NCBI GenBank assembly: GCA_029851415.1
Contig: CM056742.1
Coordinates: forward strand, 152,463,121 to 152,527,120
Source: Eretmocerus hayati
Taxonomy: Eukaryota; Arthropoda; Insecta; Hymenoptera; Aphelinidae
Reading direction: 5' to 3'
DNA length: 64,000 nt
Shown here piece after piece: positions 24,985-38,290 of this stretch. The position numbers were made by a program, and so were the translations under genes. The notes below the pieces were generated by a model. It searched no databases and had not been told where the DNA came from. It worked only from the letters and a program-made list of their open reading frames with translations. The stretch's first letter is position 1, and each line of letters starts with the position of its first letter.

Positions 24985-26775
24985 AGAGAGAGGAAAAAAA
25001 CGCGGCGGAATGGTCACTACTGGTCAACCTCTACGTATCGTAGCAATCTACTCACCCCCGAAGGACACGGAGAAGTTCTCTAAACTCTCTCGCCTGTTTG
25101 ATGCCACCACTCCGACCATCCTCGCATAGGAACTGAATACTAAACATTCCGCTTGGGACTGCCCTCATTTACAACCCCAGAGGAAACTCACTACTGAAAT
25201 TCTCTCTCAAGGATCTGTTCACAATAGAGGCCCCCCGCGAGCGCACTCACATCCCCTACAACCATCGGCACAACTTCGACATCCTCGACATTTTCATCAC
25301 GAAAAATGTCAACCTTCCCACTGAGCCCTGGACTGTGGTCATCATCTCGTCCGACCATAACCCGGTGTTGCTGAAGGTCCCACTTACGACCCTTGCAAAC
25401 GCGAACACAGTCGAGAGCATCGACTGGCTTCACCTTCGCTACCTGTTGGAGACCTCTCCCCTGAAATGTCGGCTCATCCGCTCCATTGCAGACATTGACA
25501 CCCCAATCGATGAGCTCACCTCGGACATCACGCGTGCCACTGCAGATGCGACCTTCTCTCGCCCGGTTCAGAAGAGCAACTTTAAACTCCCGAATGACGT
25601 TGAAGAACTCATCAAGGAGAAAAACCATTACGGCAATCTTTGGTCTAGGAGAAGACTCAGTCCTTTCAAAACAAGAGTCAACGCTCTCCAACGACAGATC
25701 AAGATGCGCCTCACCGAGATCCGCGGTGCTTCCTTCGAAAAATACCTCGAGGAAGCCGAGATCACCCTCAAACGACCTTGGAAAGTCGTCAAGCCCGTCC
25801 GCAACAAGCAACCGTTCCTCTAGCTTTAGTGAAGGACGACTAATCTTTCTCACTGGACGGGGAAAAGGCTGACTTTTTGCCGCATCTATCGGAGCCAAGT
25901 GTTTCCCAACCTGAAGCCTCCCAGAGCTGGCAGACCTACACGACGTCATTTCGCGAAAAGTCCAGAATTTTCCTACCCCCATTAACCTCGACATCCGACC
26001 CACGGACCCAGGAGAGATCCGATACCTCATCCGCAACCTGAAGAATCGGAGAGCTCCTGGCAGTGACCAGATTCGCAACAGAGTGCTCAAAATCCTCCCC
26101 CGTAAATACATTGCGGCGATCCGTAGTATAGTAAACGCCATTGTGCGTTTGAGCTACTCCCCCCCCCCCCTAGGAAGATGCCACGGCGCTATGTCTGCCC
26201 AAACCAGGGAAACTTCTCTCCGTGGCGTCTCACTACCAGCCGGTTAGCACCCTACGCGCTCTCGGCAAATTGACTACGACAATGGTTTTGGATCAAGTTG
26301 AAGATCACCTCGAGTCATCAAACGCCATACCCGATTTTCAACACGGTTCCCGGCGTAATCATGGCACAGACCACCAAATTCTCAGTTTCTCGGAGTACAT
26401 AGCCGAGAAGATGAACAAGAGGTGGCATACGTCCATGTTCCTACTCGGTACCCAACAAACCTTCGATAGAATTTGCGGGACGGATTGGTCAAAAAGATGA
26501 TCGACCTCAACTTCCCCCTCTCCCCTTATCTCACTTGCCTCACCAGATCCTTCCTCTCTGATAGGACTTTCCGAGTGAAAGTCGGGAGTGCACTTTCTTC
26601 GCCACGACGAACCACAGCCGGGGTCCGTCAAGGTTCTCCCCTATCCACTACCCTTCTCAACCACTTTGGTCACGACATGCCCCAAAATCCAGACATTCTG
26701 ATGGCCCTCTACGCCGATGACGTTGCCCTCGTCTCCTCAACCCCCCAAGTCGAGTTCAAACTCCAACCAGTTGGT
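24985..26775 (+). pseudogene. Decayed Jockey-like non-LTR retrotransposon (endonuclease and reverse transcriptase remnants)
   Basis: Frames broken by stops and shifts carry two domains of a LINE polyprotein in order. From about 25030 an APE-type endonuclease remnant can be read: an IYSPP-like strand, an ELNTKH segment in place of the usual GDFNAKH (25112-25162, preceded by a stop), and SDHNPV at 25350-25367. From 26222 the reverse transcriptase follows: HYQPVSTLRALGK, QHGSRRNHGT, then AGVRQGSP at 26617-26640 and the catalytic YADD at 26710-26721. A C12 run near 26159-26171 sits just before the RT. Sequence downstream of about 26775 no longer looks like RT, so thumb and 3' end are missing, as is any ORF1. 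The APE plus YADD combination and motif spelling fit the Jockey group. The copy is dead. Local base composition is more GC-rich than its surroundings, consistent with an inserted element. Confidence 0.85.
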
Positions 26776-29700
26776 TGCAGTTTCTTACACAAATCTTCTA
26801 CTATGATAGTTAGCCATGGCGCAATTGCTTCCTAACCTCAAAATGTAACAGTCTCCTGGAATATCGTCTAACTTCACGACTAGAATATCGAAGTAATGCT
26901 GTCTAATCACATATCCATTAGTTATAATTACTTACTTTGGCAAATATTTCCTCAATTTCAATTAAATTGAGAAAAGTCGTTGAGATTTGAGAAGAGAATA
27001 TTCAAGCTCAGGAAGCGCGTCAATATTTTGAAATTTGAGTGTTCAGTGATTGTCTGCAACTTTTAACGCCCCTCTTTGTTCTTTCCGCTCTCCTGGCTCC
27101 ATGTTATTTTACCGTTACTTGTAAATTCTGCAGAATCAGAAGACTTCTCACATATAAATTTCAAAAGCAGCAGTCATTATAATAAGTCTACATCGCATAG
27201 CTGAGAAAAGAAACGTTTTTAATCCCGAGCTAGCCCGACGTACCTTAATTCGAATTTAGAGCAAGTTTACGTGAGTCCGAAGTTACCGCTTAATATATAC
27301 CGTCGTTGTCGACAAATTCTAAGAAGGGGATGAGGATACGGAGGTTGGTGGTGGTGGTGGTATAATATAAATAAAGCCCAAGAGCACACGCAACAGGGAG
27401 AAAAGACAAAGAGAGAAGTGCGAGGAATGAAATGAAATCTACAGTGCGGTAAATTAAAGTGCCCTGTTTTAATGCTGTTATAAGAATTACTGCAAGTGCG
27501 GCCGCTCTCTTCCGCGGGTATTGCGCGCAACAGCATGCAGCAATATAAGTATATACATATATATATTCAAGGAAAGATTCTAAGATCCTTGCTTTTCGCG
27601 AGCGAGTGAGCTCCACCTCCTTCTTCTTCTCACTCCCTCTTTATTTCTCTCGCACTTTTCTCAGACCAACTAATTTCCCTCTGCGTTATCCGCATCGCGC
27701 CTTTACCTTCCCTCAAGATTACCGTTCCTTTTGCAAGCGTAAATATATGTATGCGCTTTGCTGCAAGTATAAAGTAGTAGGGGGTCGAGTAGGGGGTTAT
27801 AGGAGGAGCGTTGAAAGTTTCCATTGTTGTAAGCAAGATTTGCTTGCAGCACGTTAAAAAGAAAAAAAGATGGATCGTGTGAGTTATGGTGGAAATATGG
27901 TGTAAATGATACAGAAAAGTTATGGTGGTGGGAACATCATGGTGAATGGATATTTTCCACAACAAAGGAGACGTTGTGAGACACAATTGAATGAGACACT
28001 TGGCTATGTTCATTTGAGCCGTCTGCATCTCAAGGATTCATCTTTGTTATTTATTCATCATCTACAAGATTATTCCCTAACATTACCTCACGAAAGAATC
28101 AGTATCACTCATCAGACTTGGACTGAGCTCGATGAGTCGACTGAAATGGAACCCATAATGAATAGCCTCAATATCTTCATTTTCATAGCTTCCACCCTGC
28201 AGAACCACTGGATCTCAGCCTTGCCCTCGGGTCGAAATCCGTTGGAATATCTCATGTGAGTGAAGAGGTCATCACATCTTTAGCACATTTGGCAGGATAA
28301 ACATACTCAAATCCATATCGGTTTCATATCCACTGAGAGTTTGAATTGAATGAGTGGTGCTCGACGGAAGAATGACATTAATTTCACGGCGAGAAATCCC
28401 AACACTTTTTCAGATATCTAGAATACCGTCAAGTTGCGGGTACTATTTCGTATTTCGCGCAACTTTCTCATCATGCACGCGTCTGTGGTCTTTGGGATTC
28501 CGGTAAGTATGTGCGAAAAGTGGAGTCGGACAGTAAGAAAATTTCCGCGTAAAAATTTTGATAAATGATTTTAATTATATTTATCAAAATTTGTAGGAGA
28601 AAGGCCTGACATCTTGTATTTCCTATGAAGCTATTACTGATACTTCAGTGACAACAATACTCGTCGGATTCATTTTGATTTTATTTCTTTCAAGAGTTGA
28701 AATTGATGATATTACTGAATCTCTATCGTATTCAGTTTCACCAATGACAATTTAGTGACAATAGTACACTCGTCTGATTCATTTTGATTTTATTCCTTTC
28801 AAGAGTTTAAATAAAGGATATTCCTGAATCCTCGTCCAAAGCCGATTCATCTTTTTTCCCAATCCGGACGATACGCAAGGTGATGCCGTTCTTCTGATAA
28901 TTCATTGCACTGGTAAAATCGAGGTGATAAGCCATTTATTCTTCCTAAAATTTTCATCTTGAAGGAACCATGTAGTGCTCGATTGCAATCGACCTCAGTT
29001 CAGTACATGATGATCATCAAAGAAGAGAATGGTTGGCCTCATCGAGGAGAAGGTATTTTTTCCCCAATCGGTGGCGCCGTTAAGGGAATATTTCTATGGC
29101 CACGACATCATACTCGCCAAGTCAAACTTTTTATAAAAGTGCATGGGGGAGGGGGGGGGGGGAAGTTGCTTCTATTCTCTGAATCAGCAAAAAACTTGAT
29201 TTCTATGTCGCCTTTGATTGGCCCTGGTTCTTACTGAATGTCAAAGGTTTCATGACATCCATAATAATTCGTTTCATGGACGGTCAATCTCGTAAAAATT
29301 CTTGTGCAGGATTTACAATGGTGTGTTGGTTTGTGATAATGCAACAATGATATTTTCCATCCAAGAATATCAGATACCAGGATTCAATCTCAATCTTAAT
29401 TTGATGACCACTAAATAACAGTGGGGAATTACCCAAAAAGTTCTTCACAATCTATGTTCGTAAGATGAACATTTAGAGATCCTTCAAATTCATAAGAATA
29501 ACTTATTTCACAACGATGGGGGTCACGATCTAATTACAGTCGGACAATCAGCCAATCACTCGTATCTTCAATGCGTGTCATGTCTAGTTCAATGAGCTTA
29601 AATTTTGCTTCTTTGTTTGAATTTTAGTAGGCATATATGACAAACTGGGAAGTTCCAAAAAAGTCAATCATCTGATTAGTCAATTATCATTCAATAATCA

Positions 29701-30530
29701 ATTCTCATCAGCTCATGAGAAAAAACCATCGAGTCATGCTGGAATTATTTTTACTCTGTGCCAACTCAATTGATGTATTTGAAACAGTAGTACATTGTCA
29801 CATTGCCATGCGGGACATGCAACGACAATTCAAGTGTATAACGGTTCATGTTGCGTGTTACTCGCGCACCGGTCACACATTATATACAAGGCTTCGTAAT
29901 CAAGAAGACAAGGACAAGGAAGATTGACATTGATGTCTGCTCTCTTGATGACGAAGTGAGGTTATTGATCTTTTAATAAAAAATTCTTACAGCCTAGCTG
30001 CATCTTATCGTCACCCCCAATGATCAAAATAACAACCCCATCGAAAAATATATCTCGAGAACAATGGGGAGTACTTTTCTCCTTCGGTAGTGAAATTATG
30101 ATATTTTTGAATTTTTTTCGGAATGTCCAACCAGTTGTGAGTGTAAAATTAAGACCCAGAGAATTTCTGTAGAATAACCAATGAATATTTTTTGTAGGCA
30201 AATGATCAAGTCAATATCATTAATGGATTGTGAAACTATTGAACTCATGGATGGTTTATCCATCAGAATATTGCCCCAACATGTCATAAGAAACTGATTT
30301 AGATTGTACAGAACGGGAGATAATTTCTTTCCCATTTCACTTCATTTTATTTGTCATACATAATGAGCACCTGACTTTTACCAATAACTCAGTGCTCAGG
30401 GAAACCAATCCAGCAATTTTCAATATTTCCTACAATCTAAGAGGAAATCACAATCAGTAAACCATTTATCCTGCATCTTCTTAAGACGTATGAAAAAAAT
30501 ATCTAGTACATTGTAAACTTACTAGTATAT
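26776..30530. other. About 3.8 kb without recognised gene; small repeats
   Basis: Minor features are a GGT run near 27341-27362, a CTT-rich stretch near 27615-27650, a ~107-bp degenerate tandem duplication (28640-28720 and 28747-28830, shared words ATTCATTTTGATTTTATT and CTTTCAAGAGTT) and a G-rich run at 29144-29162. Frames are at most about 130 codons and unassigned. Confidence 0.45.
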
Positions 30531-30534
30531 TATG

Positions 30535-30765
30535 TGACGAGTGCGCAGCACGAGTCGCAAACGACATTTTCTAGCTGTGCTACGTCGGAAGCGCGACTTT
30601 AGACGAGTCCTCGCGTAGCGAGGACGAGTCGAAAATCGCGCTTCCGACGTAGACAGCTAGAAAAACTCTTTTTGTGATTGCTCATATCGTCGGCCCCTAC
30701 GAAAACGAAATCTAATATTTTACACGAAAACTAGCACATCTCCATAGCCGAGATGTGTTAGTCCT
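30535..30765. mobile_element. Long-hairpin (foldback) element
   Basis: A ~46-bp arm at 30568-30613 (TTCTAGCTGTGCTACGTCGG ... GAGTCCTCGC) pairs with 30618-30663 (GCGAGGACGAGTC ... CCGACGTAGACAGCTAGAA) around a 4-nt tip, with only a few mismatches. A second hairpin at 30731-30761 pairs CTAGCACATCTC with GAGATGTGTTAG. Both sit between GAAAACGAAAT words (30698, 30770). No coding capacity is present. Confidence 0.75.
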
Positions 30766-33599
30766 TGAGTGAAAACGAAATTTCGTTCATTCATAATAAC
30801 GTCAGGGGTCAATATATACCAACCCAACTCTCATATTTAGTTTGCACGAACTCTCGAAGCACTTGATCTTGAAGTACAGAACCTCAGTCATTAATAAAGC
30901 CGAAGCCATTATCGCAGAGGCGTCCTATACCGTCTCTTCGTCTTCCATAAAATACATTCATAGACTCCACATCATGGCTGCTTTGGTTCCGGTTGGACAT
31001 TTGAAACCGCGTGCCACCACTGGCATAGATATACATATAAACTCCAGAACAACCCCTTTTCTTTATTACTCCTATTTCAAAGCGTCTCTCCATACATTCA
31101 TACAATGTTGAGTTAGCCATCAGAAGTTTAGCTTATATATTTGCCTCAGCAAGGATACAAGGTATAGTCCTGCGAGGTCGAATATACGTCATTTATAAAC
31201 GTCCCCGTGAAATGACCCGTTCGTCCATCTCGTACCTTAAGCATGGTCATTAAAGTCAGCTAGCTTGTGCAAAGCTTAAGGGATGTTGGACACCCTCCCG
31301 GACAACACTATTATACTATATTACTGTATTCTATATAGACTAGAGTGACTCGCTCATGCTTTTGCTCCTAATGAATCCGACGGAATTAGCTACTGTGGCA
31401 AAGCCGCGTGCCACCTTGTATGTTATGTGTCCGAGGTTAGAAGGGTGATGGTATACCTCGATGAGGTTTACATGTCAAGTTTGTACCTGTCTGATATCTG
31501 TCAAGTGGATGGTGTGGTGGGCTGTCTGATGCTACGTGAGTTCAGTTATTTCTTGAGGGAGGGTGGAAGGTTTTGGTTGACCGAGCTTTTGGAGGTTTTT
31601 TTGCACTGGGGTCTAGGGGTTTAGGGAGGACTTTTCAGCATTTTGACTGAATTCAGATAGTAAGTAATTTTTGAAAGGATCCAAAATAGATGCTATTCAT
31701 GAAATATCGAAATTAAGATTTGGTGTCAGGATTTGAGTAGAACAAAGGATTGGATGATACAAATTGTCTGGAAAACTCTGAAAATTTGAGCTTCCTATGA
31801 TAATGTTCCCACTGACTCAATTTGTTTATCTTGAAGACGAATATTTCTTCAGGATTGAGATATTTTATACTGATAAATTGAGGTTTTATAATATTTTCCG
31901 AATTCTGGACACCCTGTAATATTCGTAGATGTTATTTTCTGGAATTCTGTAGGCCTAGAAGTCGTGAAATCCCTGTTTACCATACAGAGTTGAATAAAGA
32001 GATTTTTCAAGCTGCAATTTTTCGGGTACGATTCCATATTACGCAAACTGATATAGTGATACCAGCTTAGCAGGTAAAAATATTCCAGAAAATTTTCATT
32101 AGATCAAGTCAGTTGGGAGACCATTTGATCACAGCAAGATTTTTCCGCAATTTTGACTGATGTAAACCCGTATTCGTCCTGGATAGCAAGTTAATCCAGT
32201 TGGAGGCAACTTAAATTATAGTGATAAGTTATCTCTACAATCTTGTGAAAACGATCTTCTCATATAACTTCCATAGGAAAACGAATGTAGTATCGCAATG
32301 ATACAATGAAATCTTACTCTTGTTCATTCTTCTTGAGACTGAACGATGATCGAAGACTGTCAAGATATTTTTTGTACATCTTTGATGGATTTGCACGACA
32401 TGCTCTCTTTCAACTCGTGAGAAAAATCCGTATATAGAGGAAGAAAAAAGCAAGGATTCCCATACGGTTATAGAATATCTCTCTGTTTGGAAGATGTGTG
32501 ACAGCATAGACGGATTACGATGCGACATGTGACTGGCCCGCGGAGAGCCGCAGAATACATGATTTTACTTTCAGAATCTCATGCAAACCAAACACATACG
32601 GAACTTGTCGATGCAGACGAAATAAAAGTCTCATTTTTTTCAAGACAAAAGCCTTTTCTCAGCTCAAACCAAGATCTTCGCTTGATACATTTTTCAGCGG
32701 TGCGTGGGAGGTTATCGAGATAGACGCGTAATATCCGGTCTGTACTATACATTGGACAAAATTTGAATTTGTTCCTGTTGTAATGATATGTAACTCATAG
32801 AATCGTGATCCTCATTTTGAGGAATAAGAGATTCTGCAATTCCCAGACTTCCGGAATTTTAATCGTGATGATATTTGCGGTCAGTCATGAATTATAAATA
32901 GTCGAGTAGGAAACCCTCTCCTCAAATACTGTCGACTAGAATTGATTGGTGAATCATGGGAGCACGCAATTCTTTTTTACTAGTAATCCGAGAGAAGGTA
33001 CACTCGGCGGACAGAATATCTGAACGAATACGGAAAAGCTTTTTCGTCTCTGAGCTGCAGTTTGGAATTTTGAGATTGGGTTTCAATTCTGATGGGTTCA
33101 GTATACAATTGGGGTCATCAAGTCACCACAAACAATCTGATTTAGATTAAAACAGAAGCCCAGGGACGAAAAACTTTTTCAGATTTGTTCAGATATTTAG
33201 TCCGGCGAGTGTACATTACACCTGATGCCCAATATATATCAAAACTCATTTTTTATGACTCCTCAAGATCTACCGTCACCTTCGCAAGGACCAAGTGTAT
33301 ATTTCAGATGATGTTTCGGATTTTTGGGGAATCGGTAGTATCAGCCATGAATGTGAGTATATCATGAATTCGAGTCGCTATCCAGGAATAAGTATGAAGG
33401 GGCTTTGTAAAACGAGATAAGTGTATCCAACTTGTTTCTGAAATATTGGGAAATAATTTGTGATGAGTTGAAATTAGATTATCAAAAATAGATGTTGCAA
33501 AAATCGTTCCATCCGAGGACCATCAGAATGAACCAGAGTGGACCAATCCTTGATCTCGTCTTTCTATTCTCCACAAATTTGCCATCAAACTGATCCTGT
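30766..33599. other. About 2.8 kb without recognised gene
   Basis: Open frames are below 100 codons. No RNA gene or repeat was recognised. Confidence 0.4.
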
Positions 33600-34109
33600 A
33601 AGAGAATAGACACAGTGCGCGCTCCTGGCGAGGATGAGTTCGACAAAAATGACAGCAAAAACTGAAAAAGGGGTGATTTTTTTACGAACGCAACCTGGTG
33701 TCGAACGGAATCGTATTGGTTCACCCTTTCGAGTGATTGTCGAACTGACAATTCTCTATGAAGAAATTCGGTGACTCCTCGTTTTCTTCGCTTCTTCGCA
33801 GTTTTCTCGCAAATACTCAGGGTTTCTTGAAGATCTACCAGATGTAGGCAAATTCATCACGAAACTCAAGAGGATTGCAGTATCATGTAAAAAAGCCCGA
33901 GTTTTTATGTCAGTGAAGTTTTAATCGATCATGGATCAAATTTTTTTTTTTGCTCTATTTGTTCGGAAATTTCCTCAGGAACACGATGGAATGTTCAGAA
34001 TTCCAGTCCGAGGTTTAAATCATGCCTAAAAAAAGGTTTTTGTATCAAATAATTTTTTTTCTCGGTAACTACTAGCCGGAGACCGGTGGAAAGTCACCAG
34101 TTTTGTCGA

Positions 34110-35365
34110 AGGAGTCGAAAGATACACCACAGAATTTTTTCCGACCGGATCGGTTGCTGGGAAGACCTGGAAATGGGGCTCAGAATTCGAGCGATTTTCA
34201 CATCTATGTCGATTTTTTGGAGGTTATGGGTCGGAGACCGATAAATACTGTCGGAAAATATTTTCCGAATGGGAATATACACACATATAATTTTTCGACC
34301 CGATCGATCGCTGGGAACACCCAAAATCGATACAATAGGAGGTCCAGAATGGGGTTTTTGTACGTTTTTTTGGAGGTTATGGGTCGGAGACCGATAAATA
34401 CTGTCGGAAAATATTTTCCGATTGGAAATATACACCCATATAATTTTTCGACCGGATCGATCGCTGGGAACACCCAAAATCGATACAATAGAAGGTCCGG
34501 AATGGGGTTTTTGTACGTTTTTTTGGAGGTTATGGGTCGGAAACCGATAAATACTGTCGGAAAATATTTTCCGATTGGGAATATACACCCATACAATTTT
34601 TCGACCCGATCGATCGCTGGGAACACCCAAAATGGATACAATAGAGAGTCCGAAATGGGGTTTTTGTACGTTTTTTTGGAGGTTATGGCCAGGAGACCGG
34701 TGAATTCATCAGCATTATATTGTTACGTTGGGAATATATGCATGTATTTTTTTTCAACCCGATCGATTGCTGGGAACATGGGAAATCGATACAATAGGAG
34801 GTCCGAAATGGGGTTTTTGTACGTTTTTTGGAGGTTATGGCCAAGAGACCGGTGTATACTTTCGGAATTAGTTGCTTGATGAAGGATCGTACCACAGATT
34901 TTTTTTCGACCAGATCGGTTGCTGGGAAAACCTCGAAATGGGTCTCGGACTTCAAGCGATTATCACTCCTATGTCGATTTTCTGGAGGTTATGGGTCGGA
35001 GACCGATAAAGACTTTCGGAAAATATTTTCCGATTGGAAATATACACCCATATAATTTTTCGACCCGATCGATCGCTGGGAACACCCAAAATCGATACAA
35101 TAGAAGGTCCAAAATGGGGTTTTTGTACGTTTTTTTGGAGGTAATGGCCAGGAGACCGGTGGATACTTCCGGAATCAAAAACTTGATGGAGGATCTCACC
35201 ACAGATTCTTTTTCAACCAGATCGTTTGCTGGGAAAACCTCGAAATGGGGCTCGGACTCCAAGCGGTTATCACTTCTATGTCGATTTTTTGGAGGTTATG
35301 GGTCGGATACCGATAAATACTCTCGGACAATATTTTCCGATTGGGTATATACACCGATATAATTT
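34110..35365 (+). repeat. 153-bp satellite array, left arm (about 8 units)
   Basis: The landmark GGAGGTTATGG occurs at 34219, 34372, 34525, 34678, 34830, 34984, 35137 and about 35290, so the period is 152-154 bp. Three unit types occur: A (GTCGGAGACCGATAAATACT), B (CCAGGAGACCGGTGAATTCA with TATTGTTACGTTGGGAATAT) and C (CCGGTGTATACTTTCGGAAT with GATGAAGGATCGTACCACAG). All share GATCGATCGCTGGGAACA-like and GGGGTTTTTGTACGTTTTTT segments. Because 153 is 51 codons, frames stay open across units: 34103-34879 on + and 34094-34630 on -. Confidence 0.93.
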
Positions 35366-35409
35366 ATTATTCATTTATATTTTTATTCTTTATTTATTTT
35401 TTGGGTATA

Positions 35410-38290
35410 TAACCCCATCTTGGATCTCCTATTGTGTCGATTTTGGGTGTTCCCAGCAATCGATCGGGTTGAAAGAAAATATATGCATATTTTTCCAATG
35501 TAACAATATAATGCTGATGAATTCACCGGTCTCTTGGCCATAGCCTCCAAAAAAACGTACAAAAACCCCATTTCGGACCTACACTTGTATCGATTTAGGG
35601 TGTTCCCAGCGATCGATCGGGTCGAAAAATTATATGGGTGTATATACCCAATCGGAAAATATTGTCCGAGAGTATTTATCGGTATCCGACCCATAACCTC
35701 AAAAAAATCGACATAGAAGTGATAATCGCTTGGAGTCCGAGCCCCATTTCGAGGTTTCCCCAGCAACCGATCTGGTCGAAAGAAAAACTGTGGTACGATC
35801 CTTCATCAAGCAACTAATTCCGAAAGTATACACTGGTCTCTTGGCCATAACCTCCAAAAAAACGGACGAAAACCCCATTTCGGACCTTCTATTGTATCGA
35901 TTTTCCATGTTCCCAGCTATCGATCGGGTTGAAAAAAATACATGCATATATTTCCAACGTAACAATATAATGCTGATGAATTCACCGGTCTCCTGGCCAT
36001 AACCTCCAAAAGAACGTCCATAAACCCTATTTTGGACCTTCTATCGTATCGATTTTGGGTGTTCCCAGCGATCGATCGTTCCGAAAAATTATATGGGTGT
36101 ATATTTCCAATCGGAAAATATTTTCCGACAGTCTTTATCGGTCTCCGACCCATAAACTCCAGAAAATCGACATAGAAGTGATAATCGCTTGAAGTCCGAG
36201 ACCCATTTCGAGGTTTTCCCAGCAACCGATCTGGTCGAAAAAAAATCTGTGGTACGATCCTTCATCAAGCAACTAATTCCAAAAAAATACACCGGTCTCT
36301 TGGCCATAACCTCCAAAAAAACGGACAAACACCCCATTTCGGACCTCCTATTGTATCGATTTTCGGTGTTCCCAACAATCGATCGGGTTGAAAAAAAATA
36401 TATACATATATTTCCAACGTAACAATATAATGCTGATGAATTCACCGGTCTCCTGGCCATAACCTCCAAAAAAAACGTACAAAAACCCCATTTCGGACTC
36501 TCTATTGTATCCATTTTGGTTGTTCCCAGCGATCGATTGGGTCGAAAAATTATATGGCTGTATATTTCGAATCGGAAAATATTTTCCGACAGTATTTATC
36601 GGTATCCGACCCATAACCTCCAAAGAAACGTACAAAAACCCCATTCCGGACCTTCTATTGTATCGATTTTGGGTGTTCCCAGCGATCGACCCGGTCGAAA
36701 AATTATATGGGTGTATATTCTCAATCGGAAAATATTTTCCGACAGTATTTATCGGTCTCCGACCCATAACCTCCAAAAAAACGTACAAAAACCCCATTCC
36801 GGACCTCCTATTGTATCGATTTTGGGTGTTCCCAGCGATCGATCGGGTCGAAAAATTATATGGGTGTATATTCCCAATCGGAAAATATTTTCCGACAGTA
36901 TTTATCGGTCTCCGACCCATAACCTCCAAAAAAACGTACAAAAACCCCATTCCGGACCTCCTATTGTATCGATTTTGGGTGTTCCCAGCGATCGACCCGG
37001 TCGAAAAATTATATGGGTGTATATTCCCAATCGGAAAATATTTTCCGACAGTATTTATCGGTCTCCGACCCATAACCTCCAAAAAATCGACATAGAAGTG
37101 ATAATCGCTTGGAGTCCGAGCCCCATTTCGAGGTTTCCCCAGCAACCGATCTGGTCGAAAAAAAAACTGTGGTACGATCCTTCATCAAGCAACTAATTCC
37201 GAAAGTATACACTGGTCTCTTGGCCATAACCTCCAAAAAACGGACAAAAACCCCATTTCGGACCTTCTATTGCATCGATTTTCCATGTTCCCAGCTATCG
37301 ATCGGGTTGAAAAAAATACATGCATATATTTCCAACGTAACAATATAATGCTGATGAATTCACCGGTCTCCTGGCCATAACCTCCAAAAGAACGTACAAA
37401 AACCCTATTTTGACCTTCTATCGTATCGATTTTGGGTGTTCCCAGCGATCGATCGTTCCGAAAAATTATATGGGTGTATATTTCCAATCGGAAAATATTT
37501 TCCGACAGTCTTCATCGGTCTCCGACCCATAACCTCCAGAAAATCGACATAGAAGTGATAATCGCTTGAAGTCCGAGACCCATTTCGAGGTTTTCCCAGC
37601 AACCGATCTGGTCGAAAAAAAATCTGTGGTACGATCCTTCATCAAGCAACTAATTCCGAAAGTATACACCGGTCTCTTGGCCATAACCTCCAAAAAAACG
37701 GACAAACACCCCATTTCGGACCTCCTATTGTATCGATTTTCGGTGTTCCCAGCAATCGATCGGGTTGAAAAAAAATATATACATATATTTCCAACGTAAC
37801 AATATAATGCTGATGAATTCACCGGTCTCCTGGCCATAACTTCCAAAAAAACGTACAAAAACCCCATTTCGGACTCTCTATTGTATCCATTTTGGGTGTT
37901 CCCAGCGATCGATTGGGTCGAAAAATTATATGGCTGTATATTCCGAATCGGAAAATATTTTCCGACAGTATTTATCGGTTTCCGGCCCATAACCTCCAAA
38001 GAAACGTACAAAAACCCCATTTCGGACTCTCTATTGTATCCATTTTGGGTGTTCCCAGCGATCGATCGGGTCGAAAAATTATATGGGTGTATATTCCCAA
38101 TCGGAAAATATTTTCCGACAGTATTTATCGGTCTCCGACCCATAACCTCCAAAAAATCGACATAGATGTGAAAATCGCTCGAATTCTGAGCCCCATTTCC
38201 AGGTCTTCCCAGCAACCGATCTCGTCGGAAAAAATTCTGTGGTGTATCTTTCGACTCCTTCGACAAAACTGGTGACTTTCCACCGGTCTC
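35410..38290 (-). repeat. 153-bp satellite array, right arm (about 18 units, A/B/C higher-order repeat)
   Basis: The same units lie in inverse orientation. Reading left to right, the types run B A C B A C B A A A A C B A C B A A, so a C-B-A triplet of about 458 bp recurs and is interrupted by a run of near-identical A units (36500-37080). Minus-strand frames at 36348-37145 and 37466-38266 encode 51-residue repeats of the type FLEVMGRRPINTVGKYFP. The second starts MSKESKDTPQNFF, as does the + frame in the left arm, because both ends are inverted copies of the same sequence. I see no domain, signal peptide or splice context to support translation. Confidence 0.92.

Noticed and set aside
29144..29162. 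G-run considered as a regulatory quadruplex
   Set aside because: It is a single homopolymer-like run with no promoter or gene nearby.
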